The notes: a model not told the origin generated them from the letters alone. Counted from the stretch's first letter, positions 1 through 7,080 are shown. The stretch: DNA of 9,888 bases from Microbacterium sp. (GCA_031286555.1 JAITUD010000180.1:1-9888); one strand, 5' to 3'. Program-made: numbers and translations.

Positions 1-228
1 GCCGACATGGTCAGCCACGCCCACGCCTGGGACCGCCAGGACCAGCGCATGCGCACCCAGGCCGCCGCCGGCCCCCACACCCTCACGTACAAGCCCCTCC
101 ACCTCGCGAAGATGACGGAACCCTTCCGCCACCACGGCCGCGCGACGTGGCCGGCGGTGTGCATCGCGGACTACTACGGGGTGCAGCGGATCACGCAGGC
201 GGTATCGGTGTCGGGGACGCCGAAGTAG
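1..228 (+). CDS. 3' end of an unrecognised host gene (partial)
   Basis: The frame is open from the first base of the window and ends at TAG 226-228, so the true start lies outside. The visible 75 codons have strong G/C bias at the third position, as expected of a Streptomyces gene. The visible end contains a histidine-rich stretch near its start and a C-terminus around IADYYGVQRITQAVSV; no signal peptide or membrane segment is visible in this part. I do not recognise the family. It converges on the dihydrofolate reductase-family gene with only 19 bp between stop codons. It lies outside the inserted element and reads as ordinary host chromosome. An internal ATG at position 7 would be an alternative start, but nothing favours it over a longer upstream frame. 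Confidence 0.6.
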   Translation, partial: ADMVSHAHAWDRQDQRMRTQAAAGPHTLTYKPLHLAKMTEPFRHHGRATWPAVCIADYYGVQRITQAVSVSGTPK

Positions 229-247
229 GGGCATGACCGGGCCCGGC

Positions 248-883
248 TCACTCCAGCCCGTCAACCCCGTACGTCCCGAACCCCGCCGCGCCCGTCACCT
301 CGTAGGCCTGCGCCGCGACCCCACTCGGTGTCATCTCGCTGCTGAGCAGGCGCAGTCCGAGCGGGGCGGTCGAGTCGCCGGCCGGGAACAGGTGGCGGCC
401 GGTGCCCACGACGACCGGGGCGATCACCAGCCGTACCTCGTCGACGAGGCCCGCGGCGAGCAGGGACGCGCCGAGGCGGGCGCTGCCGTGGATGTGGAGT
501 TCGCGGCCGGGATGCTGCTTGAGGGCGGCCACCTGGGTCGGTACGTCCCCCGAGAGGATCGTGGTGGGCGTCCAGTGCGCCTCGGCGGTGGTCAGGGTGC
601 GGGACGCCACGTACTTGGGCAGGCCGTTGAGCCGGGTGGCGACGGGGTCGGCCGGGTCGTCCATCTGCGGCCAGTCCCGGGCGAAGTTGACGTAGGTGCG
701 GCGGCCGAACAGGAACGCGTCCGCGTTCTCGATCCACCCCGTCACGATTCGGACGAACGCCTCGTCGAGATGCGGTACGAGCCAACCGCCCCGCGTGAAC
801 CCGTCACTGGTGTCCTCGTCGGGGGCGCCGGGCCCCTGTGACACCCCGTCCAGCGAGAGAAACTCCTGCAGTACCAGCCGCAT
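248..883 (-). CDS. Dihydrofolate reductase family protein (RibD C-terminal-like domain)
   Basis: The 211-residue product starts MRLVLQEFLSLDGV and has the pattern of the DHFR/RibD C-terminal fold: an N-terminal strand with SLDG, then NADAFLFGRRTY (the family's GRxTY), PKYVASRTL (the typical K-V-SRTL strand), HGSARLGASLLAAGLVDEVRL (GS..L...L...LVDE) and a C-terminal VIAPVVVGTGRHLF (P-v-lG.G..LF). These proteins bind NADPH and resemble reductases, but most Streptomyces members have no proven substrate, so it should not be called a true folate enzyme. I chose the ATG at 883 because the family starts at M-R-x-L; a GTG at 937 would add 18 unconserved residues. Stand-alone host gene, cytoplasmic, with no operon partner visible. 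Confidence 0.88.
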   Translation of the reverse strand: MRLVLQEFLSLDGVSQGPGAPDEDTSDGFTRGGWLVPHLDEAFVRIVTGWIENADAFLFGRRTYVNFARDWPQMDDPADPVATRLNGLPKYVASRTLTTAEAHWTPTTILSGDVPTQVAALKQHPGRELHIHGSARLGASLLAAGLVDEVRLVIAPVVVGTGRHLFPAGDSTAPLGLRLLSSEMTPSGVAAQAYEVTGAAGFGTYGVDGLE

Positions 884-1121
884 GCCGTCCACACTCTCTG
901 TCGCGTCCCGACCCGCCCCACCGGCCCCCTTGTCCACTCCCTATTGTCCCGGCTCGTCCCGGCTCGGCGGGGACGCCGGCTGCGTGTCCGGTGGGTGGCG
1001 GCCGCGACCGTGGGGGAGCCGGACGATCAACACCGCCCGAGGCGGCCGACCCTGGGAACGGGCCCGCGTGAGACCCTGCGGGGCGACAGCGGCCTCGGTC
1101 GCAGCGAGCGGGGGGAAGCGC

Positions 1122-1496
1122 ATGGGCCTGATCTACAGCCACGACCTCTACCTGCCCCCGCGCAACATCGCCCGCGCCCTGACCGCGCTGGCCACACACG
1201 CCCCCGCCCGCGGCGACCGCCCGCTCCTCGACCTCACCCTCCCCGGCGGCGAGCGGCTCGCCCTCCCGTTCACCTCCCGCTGGGAGGCCGACCCCGTCGA
1301 CGCGTCGGCGAGCGACCGGTTCGAGCTGGACACGTCGATCCTCTTCGACGCCACGCACGACGAACCGCTGCGCGCATACGCGGCCGAGTCCGGTCTGGAG
1401 CTCACGACCGCGGCCAGGACGAGCCCGACCGGCGCCGACCACCACGCGTTCGGCTACGTCGAACTTGAGCTTGCTGAGCATGGTCTCTCCCTGTAG
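1122..1496 (+). CDS. 5' part of a conserved Streptomyces gene, truncated by element insertion
   Basis: An ATG at 1122 follows a good ribosome site (GGGGGAAG, 1110-1117). The first 115 residues, from MGLIYSHDLYLPPRN to HAFGYVEL, resemble a conserved small Streptomyces family of unknown function, as I remember it (motifs LPGG, LPFTS, LDTSI.F). Third positions are almost all G/C until codon GTC 1458-1460, then the bias drops sharply (GAA CTT GAG CTT GCT). From there the protein gains a foreign tail ELAEHGLSL and stops at TAG 1494-1496, inside sequence that belongs to the element. The missing 3' part is at 9643-9888 on the same strand. The 124-residue product is therefore a truncated form, probably non-functional or altered. 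The function of the family is unknown to me. Confidence 0.82.
   Translation: MGLIYSHDLYLPPRNIARALTALATHAPARGDRPLLDLTLPGGERLALPFTSRWEADPVDASASDRFELDTSILFDATHDEPLRAYAAESGLELTTAARTSPTGADHHAFGYVELELAEHGLSL
1460..1468 (+). other. Left attachment core (attL), CGAACTTGA
   Basis: This is the exact direct copy of 9636-9644. Host coding bias ends immediately to its left, and element sequence (the RBS and start of a minus-strand phage gene) lies to its right. The two copies share no further bases on either side. It lies in a protein gene, not a tRNA gene. Confidence 0.7.
1460..1481 (-). pseudogene. Start of an element gene split by integration (RBS and first seven codons)
   Basis: Reading the minus strand, AGGGAGAG (1485-1492) precedes an ATG at 1481, 16 nt after the endolysin stop codon. 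The first seven codons, MLSKLKF, run into the attachment core and then into host sequence, where the reading frame loses sense. Joining the core to the attR copy continues in frame as MLSKLKF-VPSVPHLRHALSG and onward, with high G/C at third positions. This is therefore the severed start of the gene whose body lies at 9236-9644. In the circular form it would be the last gene of the lysis operon, directly after the endolysin. Its function is unknown. Confidence 0.65.
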
Positions 1497-1497
1497 A

Positions 1498-2264
1498 TCA
1501 GGCGACGGCGTCGAACCCGTGCTTGCTGCCGAGCCGCTTGAGCGTCGTCATGCCGGGTGTTCCATCTGCGTCGCCACCGGGCCCGGTCCCGTGCCGAAAT
1601 GCCCGTCGGCGTACTGCGCGTAGAGCAGCCGCTCGGCGACGAGGGCCTGATCGACGTACTTCGTCGGGGCGTGCGAGACCGGCTTTCCCTTCTTCGGCGG
1701 GTCCGCCTTCGACGCCTTGACGAACTTCGCGAGGGACACCTGCGGCCGCTTCGAGGCAGTCGAGTTGCTGCTCGCCGTCGTCGGCTTCGCCGCCTTGTAC
1801 TTGGGCCGTCCGAACCCCGCGGTTCCGTGCACCACCCGCACACGGCGCGCGCATACCTTCGCGCTGTTGCTCTCGACGGTGAAGACGTACTTGTGATCGG
1901 CCGAGACGTCCGTGACGATCCCGACGTGATCGATCTCGCCGATCTCGCTCGATCCGCCCCAGTCGAAGAACACGACGTCGCCGCGGCGGATCCCGCCGCT
2001 CTTGATTCCGTTCGACATCGCGTGCCACTGGCCGGCAGCCTTGAAGCGGCTCGCGTGCGCCACGGTGTACGCGTAGTCGGTGCCGAAGAGCACGGCGTCA
2101 CGTTCGCCGGCTAGCGTCGCCCAGTAACTGACGGCTGCATCACACCACGCGAAGTTCCCGGCGAACGCCGCGCCGTTGCGCTGCCAGTACCACTGCTGGA
2201 TCAGGTTCGGCTCACCAAGCCCGATGCTCTTCTCGGTGGCCGAGATCATCGCCTCAAGGCTCAT
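1498..2264 (-). CDS. Phage CHAP-domain endolysin, C-terminus frameshifted or deleted
   Basis: The intact frame is 1548-2264 (238 residues). It holds a CHAP amidase/endopeptidase domain, residues ~15-150: FAWCDAAVSYW with the catalytic Cys41, GDVVFFDW, IDHVGIV with catalytic His113, and VFTVESNSA supplying Glu131/Asn132. A lysine- and serine-rich linker (~155-200) leads to a peptidoglycan-binding-like tail: YVDQALVAERLLYAQYADGHFGTG. The frame then stops at 1548, but the normal ending of such a tail, DADGTPGMTTLKRLG...GFDAVA, continues in a neighbouring frame to TGA at 1498-1500. About 15 residues expected between the two parts are missing, so the tail has an internal deletion with a frameshift. 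The catalytic domain is intact. The start ATG overlaps the previous gene's stop (ATGA), so translation is probably coupled. It would cut peptidoglycan during host lysis; there is no signal peptide, so it would need a holin. Confidence 0.82.
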
Positions 2265-2503
2265 GCCGGCTCGCCCCCTGCCGGGGCGTCGTCTGCCGCC
2301 GACTCGACGTCGGACTCGTCCTGGTCGTCGACGTCGGCCTCGGGCGAGGTGTAGAACCCTGCCATGTCCGCCGGGCCGTGCACGGCGGCGAGCTGCTCGG
2401 CCTCGTTCGCCACCGTGGGCCCGTTGTTCGTGCGCGTGAGGTGCTGCGCCTGTTGTATCTGGTCCTCAAGCCGCTCGGGGATCGGCCGTGCGGTATCACC
2501 CAT
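2261..2503 (-). CDS. Small acidic phage protein upstream of the endolysin
   Basis: The 80-residue protein begins MGDTARPIPERLEDQIQQAQ. It has a predicted amphipathic helical first half and a very acidic tail (DVDDQDESDVESAADDAP). There is no hydrophobic segment, so it is not a holin. Its stop overlaps the endolysin start by 4 nt (ATGA), and a GGGAG ribosome site sits just upstream of the ATG at 2503. Position and coupling make it a phage late gene between the tail module and the lysis module, perhaps a minor structural or assembly protein. I cannot assign a function. A terminator-like hairpin stands upstream of it at 2527-2554. Confidence 0.65.
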   Translation of the reverse strand: MGDTARPIPERLEDQIQQAQHLTRTNNGPTVANEAEQLAAVHGPADMAGFYTSPEADVDDQDESDVESAADDAPAGGEPA

Positions 2504-2526
2504 GGGTGAGCTCCCTTCCAGGCATG

Positions 2527-2554
2527 AAAAGGCCCCTGCTGGGCGGCGAGGGGC
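2527..2554 (-). terminator. Hairpin terminator on the minus strand
   Basis: On the minus strand GCCCCT (2549-2554) pairs with AGGGGC (2532-2537) across an 11-nt loop, followed by CTTTTC (run of four T at 2527-2530). This looks like an intrinsic terminator ending a minus-strand unit that once lay to its right. It now separates the Septu-like cassette from the lysis genes. Confidence 0.5.
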
Positions 2555-2599
2555 GGGAGTTGAAGGTGGGAGGCTTGGCCACTCGCTTCTGCGAAGGTG

Positions 2600-2636
2600 C
2601 CGACAGCGCTCGATCTTGGCCGCTAGCCTGCGTACG
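2600..2636 (+). promoter_or_regulatory. Probable promoter of the Septu-like operon, leaderless start
   Basis: A -10 box TAGCCT (2624-2629) lies 6 nt before the GTG start codon, and a -35-like CCGACA (2600-2605) is 18 bp further upstream. No Shine-Dalgarno sequence precedes the GTG. Transcription would begin at the start codon, which is common in Streptomyces. The repeat CTTGGCC at 2574-2580 and 2615-2621 flanks the -35 region and could bind a regulator, but that is speculative. Confidence 0.45.
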
Positions 2637-4723
2637 TGACAGTCGAGGACCGCCTACGCCAGTTGAGTGCCGCCCTTGAGCCTGTGAAGCACTCGGCTCC
2701 CAGCGTCAGCAAGTACCGCGAGGTGCAAGCTCTGCTTGCTGAATTCACCGGGCTGTCCGCGGAGCGCATCTACGCGACCTACGCCAGCAAGGCTGACAAC
2801 ATCAGCGTGCGAAGTAGCCAGTCGCCTCGCGCCGAGAATGCCACTCTCGTGGTCTTCGTCGTCAAACGCACGGATCAGGACGCCGCGATGGAACGGGCTG
2901 CACGTTCCTTCGCCGAGCGGAGAAACAAGATCGTACTTGTGGTCCAGCGCAACGCGGAGCGTTCCGAGTGGACTCCACGCCACGGCTTCGCGCCGCATCG
3001 CGAGCACGGGGCACTCGACGCGATTGACCGAATCCAAGAGAGTCTCGGGACATTCCCGACCCATCGCTTTGCCGCGGCATTCGAACCATCACCATCAACT
3101 GCCGCTGCGACACCTCTCCCTCCAGCGCCCTTCACGAGGTTGGAAAGCCGTAGCCTTCCCCCCGCTAACGGTAAGAAGGCTTTGTTTCTGGTACCCGACG
3201 CGTGGGATGATTTCGGGTACAAAACTTCCTTTCACCTTCACTATCGCGACGGAAAAGGAAAGCTGCACGAAATTGGTCCGGTCAAGATCGCAACGACTCG
3301 CCAGGAACCTGGTGACCGAACTCCGGTGCCCGCTGAATTCACTACCCTGCAGCCAGGCTTCTTCTCACTCGCGCAGGACGATACGTACTACCAACGGCTC
3401 GTTGAACACGAGATTCGAGAGGGAGTGCTGTCAGCGCTCCACGACATCGCGTTCGATGAGCGCGAGTTCTCGCGGGCCATCGAGCATCAGGTTACTAAGA
3501 CCTCTCTGCTGCGCGGAGTCCCGCAATCCACGGTGGAAGTCCAGTTCCGTCGCATCGCGCATGGCGGCGCCCGACTCACCAACTACAGTTTCAAATACAT
3601 CAGTCAACCCCACGAGGAGATCCCAGGAGAGGCACTCGATCTGACTTTCGAGGTGACGCCGCAGAGTAACCCACCTACTAATATCCACGTGGTAGTTGGC
3701 AGCAACGGTGCTGGGAAAACTACTCTACTCAAAGGGATGGCGAATACGCTTGCCCTGTCCAACGACCTGCAGGGAGGGGCGAAAGGCGCGTTCAAAGACT
3801 TGGACCTCAAGCGCGACCATGAGATTGGCGATCCCCCATTCTCCAACGTCGTATTTGTCAGCTTCAGCGCCTTTGACCCGTTCCTCCCGCAGACCTCGAA
3901 CCAGACAGAGGGCGATGCATTCGAAGATCTATTCTCCCACCTCGAACGCAGCGTGCCGATCTCCTATATTGGGTTGCGGCATCGAAACGGAAGCGATCAG
4001 GAAGCCGTAGCCAAGAGTGCGTCTGACCTCGCACGCGAATTCATCAATGCAGTGCACTCATGCAATAGAGGCGCGGCACTGAGAGAACGCTGGAAGCGGG
4101 CTGTCAGCAGCCTGGAAGTTGACCCAATATTCCGGGACTGTGAGGTCGTTGACGTGGTTTCCCGCGCCACTGCGCATTATGCGGGTGTCGGGCAAGGGGT
4201 GCCGGAATCTGAAATCTTCCAAATGTTCCACGATCTGAGTTCGGGGCATAAAGTTGTACTGCTAACGCTTACCCGCCTCGTGGAATCCCTGCACGAACGT
4301 TCTCTCGTCCTCTTCGATGAGCCAGAGTCTCACCTGCACCCTCCCCTCTTGTCGGCCTTCGTAGGTGCGCTCTCGAACCTGCTCGTGGACCGGAACGGCG
4401 TGGCGATCATCGCTACTCACTCGCCCGTAGTCCTGCAAGAGGTACCGCGTAGCTGCGTTTGGAAGCTTCGACGCAGCGGTGCCCTGTGTGCAGCCGACCG
4501 GCCACAGATCGAAACATTCGGGGAGAACGTAGGCGTGTTGACGCATGAAGTGTTCGGTTTGGAAGTCGCTGAGTCCGGCTACCATGCGAACCTCCGCCGC
4601 ATTGTCGCAGACGTCGACACGTTTGACGAAGTGATGAACGCTTTTGGTCGGCAGCTGGGAGGGGAAGCGCAAGGAGTTGCCAGGATTCTACTCGCCATGA
4701 GGAACGCGGGGGGAATGGAATAA
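2636..4723 (+). CDS. Septu-like (PtuA-type) ABC/SMC-family ATPase with long N-terminal region
   Basis: The 695-residue protein has its ATPase core in the second half: Walker A GSNGAGKTT (355-363), ABC signature LSSGHK (534-539), Walker B LVLFDEPES (557-565, catalytic Glu562) and the switch histidine in ATHSP (His595). The order and the DEPESHLHP sequence fit the AAA_15/AAA_21 overcoming-lysogenization-defect-like ATPases used by Septu and related systems. Residues ~1-135 form an alpha/beta region (two strands LVVFVV and IVLVVQR around a basic helix) that I cannot assign. A proline-rich linker (~150-178) and a middle domain (~182-325, VPDAWDDFGYKTSFHLHY) follow. Canonical PtuA is, as I recall, shorter at the N-terminus. 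It overlaps the nuclease gene by one base (TAATG). In Septu the ATPase binds the HNH partner and controls DNA degradation during phage infection. The GTG start is set by the promoter spacing. GC is visibly lower than in neighbouring genes, suggesting transfer. Assignment to Septu proper, rather than a sister type, is inferred. Confidence 0.78.
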   Translation: MTVEDRLRQLSAALEPVKHSAPSVSKYREVQALLAEFTGLSAERIYATYASKADNISVRSSQSPRAENATLVVFVVKRTDQDAAMERAARSFAERRNKIVLVVQRNAERSEWTPRHGFAPHREHGALDAIDRIQESLGTFPTHRFAAAFEPSPSTAAATPLPPAPFTRLESRSLPPANGKKALFLVPDAWDDFGYKTSFHLHYRDGKGKLHEIGPVKIATTRQEPGDRTPVPAEFTTLQPGFFSLAQDDTYYQRLVEHEIREGVLSALHDIAFDEREFSRAIEHQVTKTSLLRGVPQSTVEVQFRRIAHGGARLTNYSFKYISQPHEEIPGEALDLTFEVTPQSNPPTNIHVVVGSNGAGKTTLLKGMANTLALSNDLQGGAKGAFKDLDLKRDHEIGDPPFSNVVFVSFSAFDPFLPQTSNQTEGDAFEDLFSHLERSVPISYIGLRHRNGSDQEAVAKSASDLAREFINAVHSCNRGAALRERWKRAVSSLEVDPIFRDCEVVDVVSRATAHYAGVGQGVPESEIFQMFHDLSSGHKVVLLTLTRLVESLHERSLVLFDEPESHLHPPLLSAFVGALSNLLVDRNGVAIIATHSPVVLQEVPRSCVWKLRRSGALCAADRPQIETFGENVGVLTHEVFGLEVAESGYHANLRRIVADVDTFDEVMNAFGRQLGGEAQGVARILLAMRNAGGME

Positions 4724-5604
4724 TGCGCCCCCTTCCGCACCCAGGCGTATCCGCCAGGGAAAGCTACTTGGCCTGCATCGGGAAGATTCGAGACCCGGAG
4801 AAGAAGAAACGCTACGAGGCCGCCACCGATTTCATCGATAATGCCGCCTCCAGGTTCGAGACTGCCGCACGGCAATTGCGAATGGATGTGCTAATCCCCG
4901 AAGAATTCCGGCCGGAAGATGCCGGTCTGGAGGTTCCGCTGCGAATAACGTCTGACGATCTGTCGGTTAAGCTTTATAAGCAGAGAATGTCGCACAAGGA
5001 CTCGCCGGGGCGAGTCATCTACGACAGAATTCGCCTGGCGGCTCCGCACGGAATTTGCCCGCTTTGTTCCGTGCGTCAGGTGAAAACTCTGGACCATTAT
5101 CTTCCGCGCTCTGTCTACTCGGCTCTCTCTGTAACTCCGCTAAATCTCATTCCGGCGTGCTTGGATTGCAACACCGTGAAACTTGACGTTCACCCCAAGA
5201 GTGAGGGCGAACAGACGCTGCACCCCTACTTCGATCGCGTAACGGACGTGCGTTGGCTCAGGTGTGAGGTGGTCGAGGGAGCCCCGGCCGGAGTCCGCTT
5301 CTTTGTGGACGAACCTCCCGAGTGGACGGCCTCTATGACACAGCGAGTACGCCGTCATTTCTCTGTTTTTCAACTCGCAGAGCTGTACGCGCATCACGCA
5401 GTGCCAGAAATGTCGAGCAATCGCTCAACGCTGCAGATGATGAAGAAAGTGAAGAGAGGGGAAGAGCTGATACGAAGTCACCTGGCAGAGCAAGCCAGAA
5501 GTGCACTAGTCGCTGACTTGAACAGTTGGCAGGGTGCATTGTATGAAGCTCTTTCGAGTAGCGAATGGTACTGCTCCGGCGGGTTCGAAAGCCTGGCTAA
5601 CTGA
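4723..5604 (+). CDS. HNH endonuclease partner (PtuB-like) of the Septu-like system
   Basis: The 293-residue protein contains one HNH nuclease domain: CPLC (Cys112, Cys115), LDHYLPRS with the catalytic Asp124-His125, PLNLIPAC (Asn141) and CLDCNTVK (Cys146, Cys149, Asn150, Lys153). The two CxxC pairs bind structural zinc and the DH/N residues bind the catalytic metal. The sequence DHYLP[RK]S...NL.P.C..CN..K is typical of PtuB-like nucleases beside ABC-type ATPases. Residues 1-100 and 160-293 are helical or mixed extensions likely to contact the ATPase. The start ATG overlaps the ATPase stop (TAATG), with GGGGGGAA upstream inside the ATPase gene, so the two are co-translated. The product would cut DNA when the ATPase partner is triggered. 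It ends in a hairpin shared with the convergent tail-fibre remnant. All key residues are present. Confidence 0.82.
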   Translation: MRPLPHPGVSARESYLACIGKIRDPEKKKRYEAATDFIDNAASRFETAARQLRMDVLIPEEFRPEDAGLEVPLRITSDDLSVKLYKQRMSHKDSPGRVIYDRIRLAAPHGICPLCSVRQVKTLDHYLPRSVYSALSVTPLNLIPACLDCNTVKLDVHPKSEGEQTLHPYFDRVTDVRWLRCEVVEGAPAGVRFFVDEPPEWTASMTQRVRRHFSVFQLAELYAHHAVPEMSSNRSTLQMMKKVKRGEELIRSHLAEQARSALVADLNSWQGALYEALSSSEWYCSGGFESLAN

Positions 5605-5624
5605 CGCTACTAGCGCCGTCAGTT
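5599..5624. terminator. Bidirectional hairpin between convergent genes
   Basis: AACTGACG (5599-5606) and CGTCAGTT (5617-5624) form a perfect 8-bp stem with a 10-nt loop. The TGA of the HNH gene (5602-5604) lies in one arm and the TGA of the tail-fibre remnant (5619-5621, minus) in the other. There is no T run on either strand, so it is a hairpin-only, Streptomyces-style terminator candidate. Confidence 0.45.
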
Positions 5625-6160
5625 GGCCTCGAAGAGGACCCGCGCGACGGTGGATGTGTCGCCATTGCTGCTAGATGCGATCGTGAACCCGACACCGTTG
5701 TTCTTCGTCGCTGACAAATGTCCAGCAGTACCGCCGAGCGCCTGCCGGAAGGTAGCGACGCGGGTGTTCGCCACCGTGACCGTCCCTGCTGCGAGGACGG
5801 ACTGCCCCATGCGGGCCCTATTGCCGCCTTCCTTGATGGCGACGCTGCCGCCCGCGGTCCCGAGGTTGAGCGCCTTTGCGGTGGCGTCCCAGATGTTCCA
5901 CTGCCCGCCGGACTGCCCGGCGCCGCAGAGAGGTACCCGCCGACGTTCAGGTTCCCGGCGACGTCGGCCGGTGCGGCGAATGCGTCGACCGGCGCCGTGG
6001 TGCTGCCGGTGCGCTCGCCGATGTTCAGGCCGCGGCGCAGGGGGTGTTCCCGCCGCCGTCGGACCGACCGTGACCTGTTGCGCTCGCTCGCGAACCGTGC
6101 GCCTTTGAGCCGTGCATCGATCGTGGTCGCGGCGCGGTCGCGAGCGGATCCGTCGGGACG
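5619..6160 (-). pseudogene. Decayed phage tail-fibre / minor structural protein, C-terminal part
   Basis: The last ~100 codons (5924 down to 5619) read well: GGQWNIWDATAKALNLGTAGGSVAIKEGG, then NRARMGQSVLAAGTVTVANTRVATF, ending TIASSSNGDTSTVARVLFEAN. This is the common C-terminal domain of actinophage tail-fibre or receptor-binding proteins (R-MG...L.AGTVTVA...V.....F.I.S....DTSTV). Upstream, the same protein continues only by alternating between two frames: LNIGERTGSTTAPVDAF...NLNVGGYLS (about 6037-5930), QVTVGPTAAGTPP (about 6080-6039) and TTIDARLKGARFASER (about 6156-6082). At least three frameshifts are therefore needed, and no start is found. The gene converges on the HNH gene. It was probably the last tail gene before the lysis cassette, in the same orientation as the endolysin, and the Septu-like pair now sits between them. 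Confidence 0.7.
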
Positions 6161-6237
6161 CGACCGGCGTTCGGGATGACCGGAGAACTTCCGTCAACTT
6201 CCTTACGGGGCCGAGGTCGTGTACTGCTCCGGTTCGG

Positions 6238-6975
6238 TCAGTCGTCGGTCGCCCACTCGAACGGCGGGTCGTTCCTCGCGTCGTAGACCTTGATCACCTC
6301 GTCTACGAACTCTTCGAAGTTCACTACCTCGTCGGAGTTCGGGCGCCTGCCGAACGGCGGCTTGGGGCGGTCGACGTCGTAGAAGTCGACCTTGCCCCGG
6401 TCTTCTCCGGAGTGCTCGTAGAGCGCGATGTAGAACTTCTCGAAGAGGTCCGCGGGGGCGCTGACGTGCGTCCTGCCGGCGCGGTTGCGGAAGTAGCGGA
6501 CCGCGGCGCCGAAGGACGACGGGTCGTTCTTCTCGCCGCAGTCGTCGGCAGCGTCGTACGGCAGGAACAGGACACCGATCATGACGGCGTACGGCTGCCG
6601 CTCGTGGTAGTCCATGGCTTCCGAACGCAGCTCGTTGTCGTTCCGGCTGTAGTTCTTGGTGTAGCGCTTCGTCTTCCCGTCGCGCTGGTGGATGTGCTTG
6701 AGAGAGACGCCGAGACCGAGACCGAGTTCCGGAGTGGAGTAGTTCACGTCGAGCTTCTTGAAGCCCTTGGCGGTGCGCGCCCGCGACTCCTGCCCGGTTC
6801 CGTCAGCGTGCGGAAGGATCCCGGGGAACGTGCCGCGCAGGTGGTTGGCGAAGAGAACCGCGAGCTTGTTCGCGAACTGGGTCGCGTACTTGGTGCGGGT
6901 GCCCTGCGCTGCGTCTTCCGGGGGACGGGGCACTGCGTCGAGTGCGTCCGCGAACGTCGTGAGCTCGTCTGTCAT
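6238..6975 (-). CDS. Type II restriction endonuclease (candidate, PD-(D/E)XK-type)
   Basis: The 245-residue protein follows a C5 methyltransferase on the same strand, the usual place for a type II endonuclease. Residues 72-130 look like a PD-(D/E)XK core: KLDVNYS (Asp76), then LGLGVSLKHIHQRD with Ser91-Leu-Lys93 in the E-x-K position, and NDNELRSEAMDYHERQPYAV with Glu115 and Glu119 in a helix that could supply the displaced acid, as in the S-x-K enzymes NgoMIV and Cfr10I. GVLFLPYDAADD forms the next strand. The block RYTKNYSRNDNELRSEA resembles a conserved bacterial family I associate with restriction, from memory. The ATG at 6975 has a perfect AGGAGGAG (6983-6990) 7 nt upstream; longer frames to 7086 are not supported. 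It would cut DNA not methylated by its partner. Recognition site unknown. It could be another nuclease type, but the pairing argues against that. Confidence 0.7.
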   Translation of the reverse strand: MTDELTTFADALDAVPRPPEDAAQGTRTKYATQFANKLAVLFANHLRGTFPGILPHADGTGQESRARTAKGFKKLDVNYSTPELGLGLGVSLKHIHQRDGKTKRYTKNYSRNDNELRSEAMDYHERQPYAVMIGVLFLPYDAADDCGEKNDPSSFGAAVRYFRNRAGRTHVSAPADLFEKFYIALYEHSGEDRGKVDFYDVDRPKPPFGRRPNSDEVVNFEEFVDEVIKVYDARNDPPFEWATDD

Positions 6976-7006
6976 GCCGTTGCTCCTCCTGCCGAGTTGT
7001 GGCATG

Positions 7007-7026
7007 ACCCTATAGACACGGTCTGA
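7007..7026 (-). promoter_or_regulatory. Candidate promoter and operator of the endonuclease gene
   Basis: On the minus strand the 11-bp motif TCAGACCGTGT (7016-7026) is followed by TATAGGGT, containing a -10-like TAGGGT (7007-7012) about 30 bp before the endonuclease ATG. The same 11 bp recur, inverted, upstream of the methyltransferase (8410-8420). No good -35 is seen. Confidence 0.4.
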
Positions 7027-7080
7027 AAGCGCGTCGTGATCCGAGCTCCCGCGCAGGTGAGACCCGATAGGGGCAGAAAC

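Noticed and set aside
237..246. Palindrome CCGGGCCCGG between the first two genes as a terminator
   Set aside because: It has no loop and no T run; in DNA of this composition such palindromes are expected by chance.
804..1481. A long minus-strand open frame (225 codons) antisense to the host gene
   Set aside because: It is a shadow of high-GC coding DNA with arginine/glycine-rich low-complexity translation. Only its first seven codons (MLSKLKF) are meaningful, as the severed start of the element gene.
2574..2621. CTTGGCC direct repeat near the Septu-like promoter as an operator
   Set aside because: Only 7 bp, with 41 bp between starts and no symmetry; too weak to list as a separate feature.
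6112..7026. A 304-codon plus-strand frame over the endonuclease
   Set aside because: Antisense shadow: valine/arginine/glutamate-rich translation, no ribosome site, opposite to a gene with a perfect RBS and coherent motifs.
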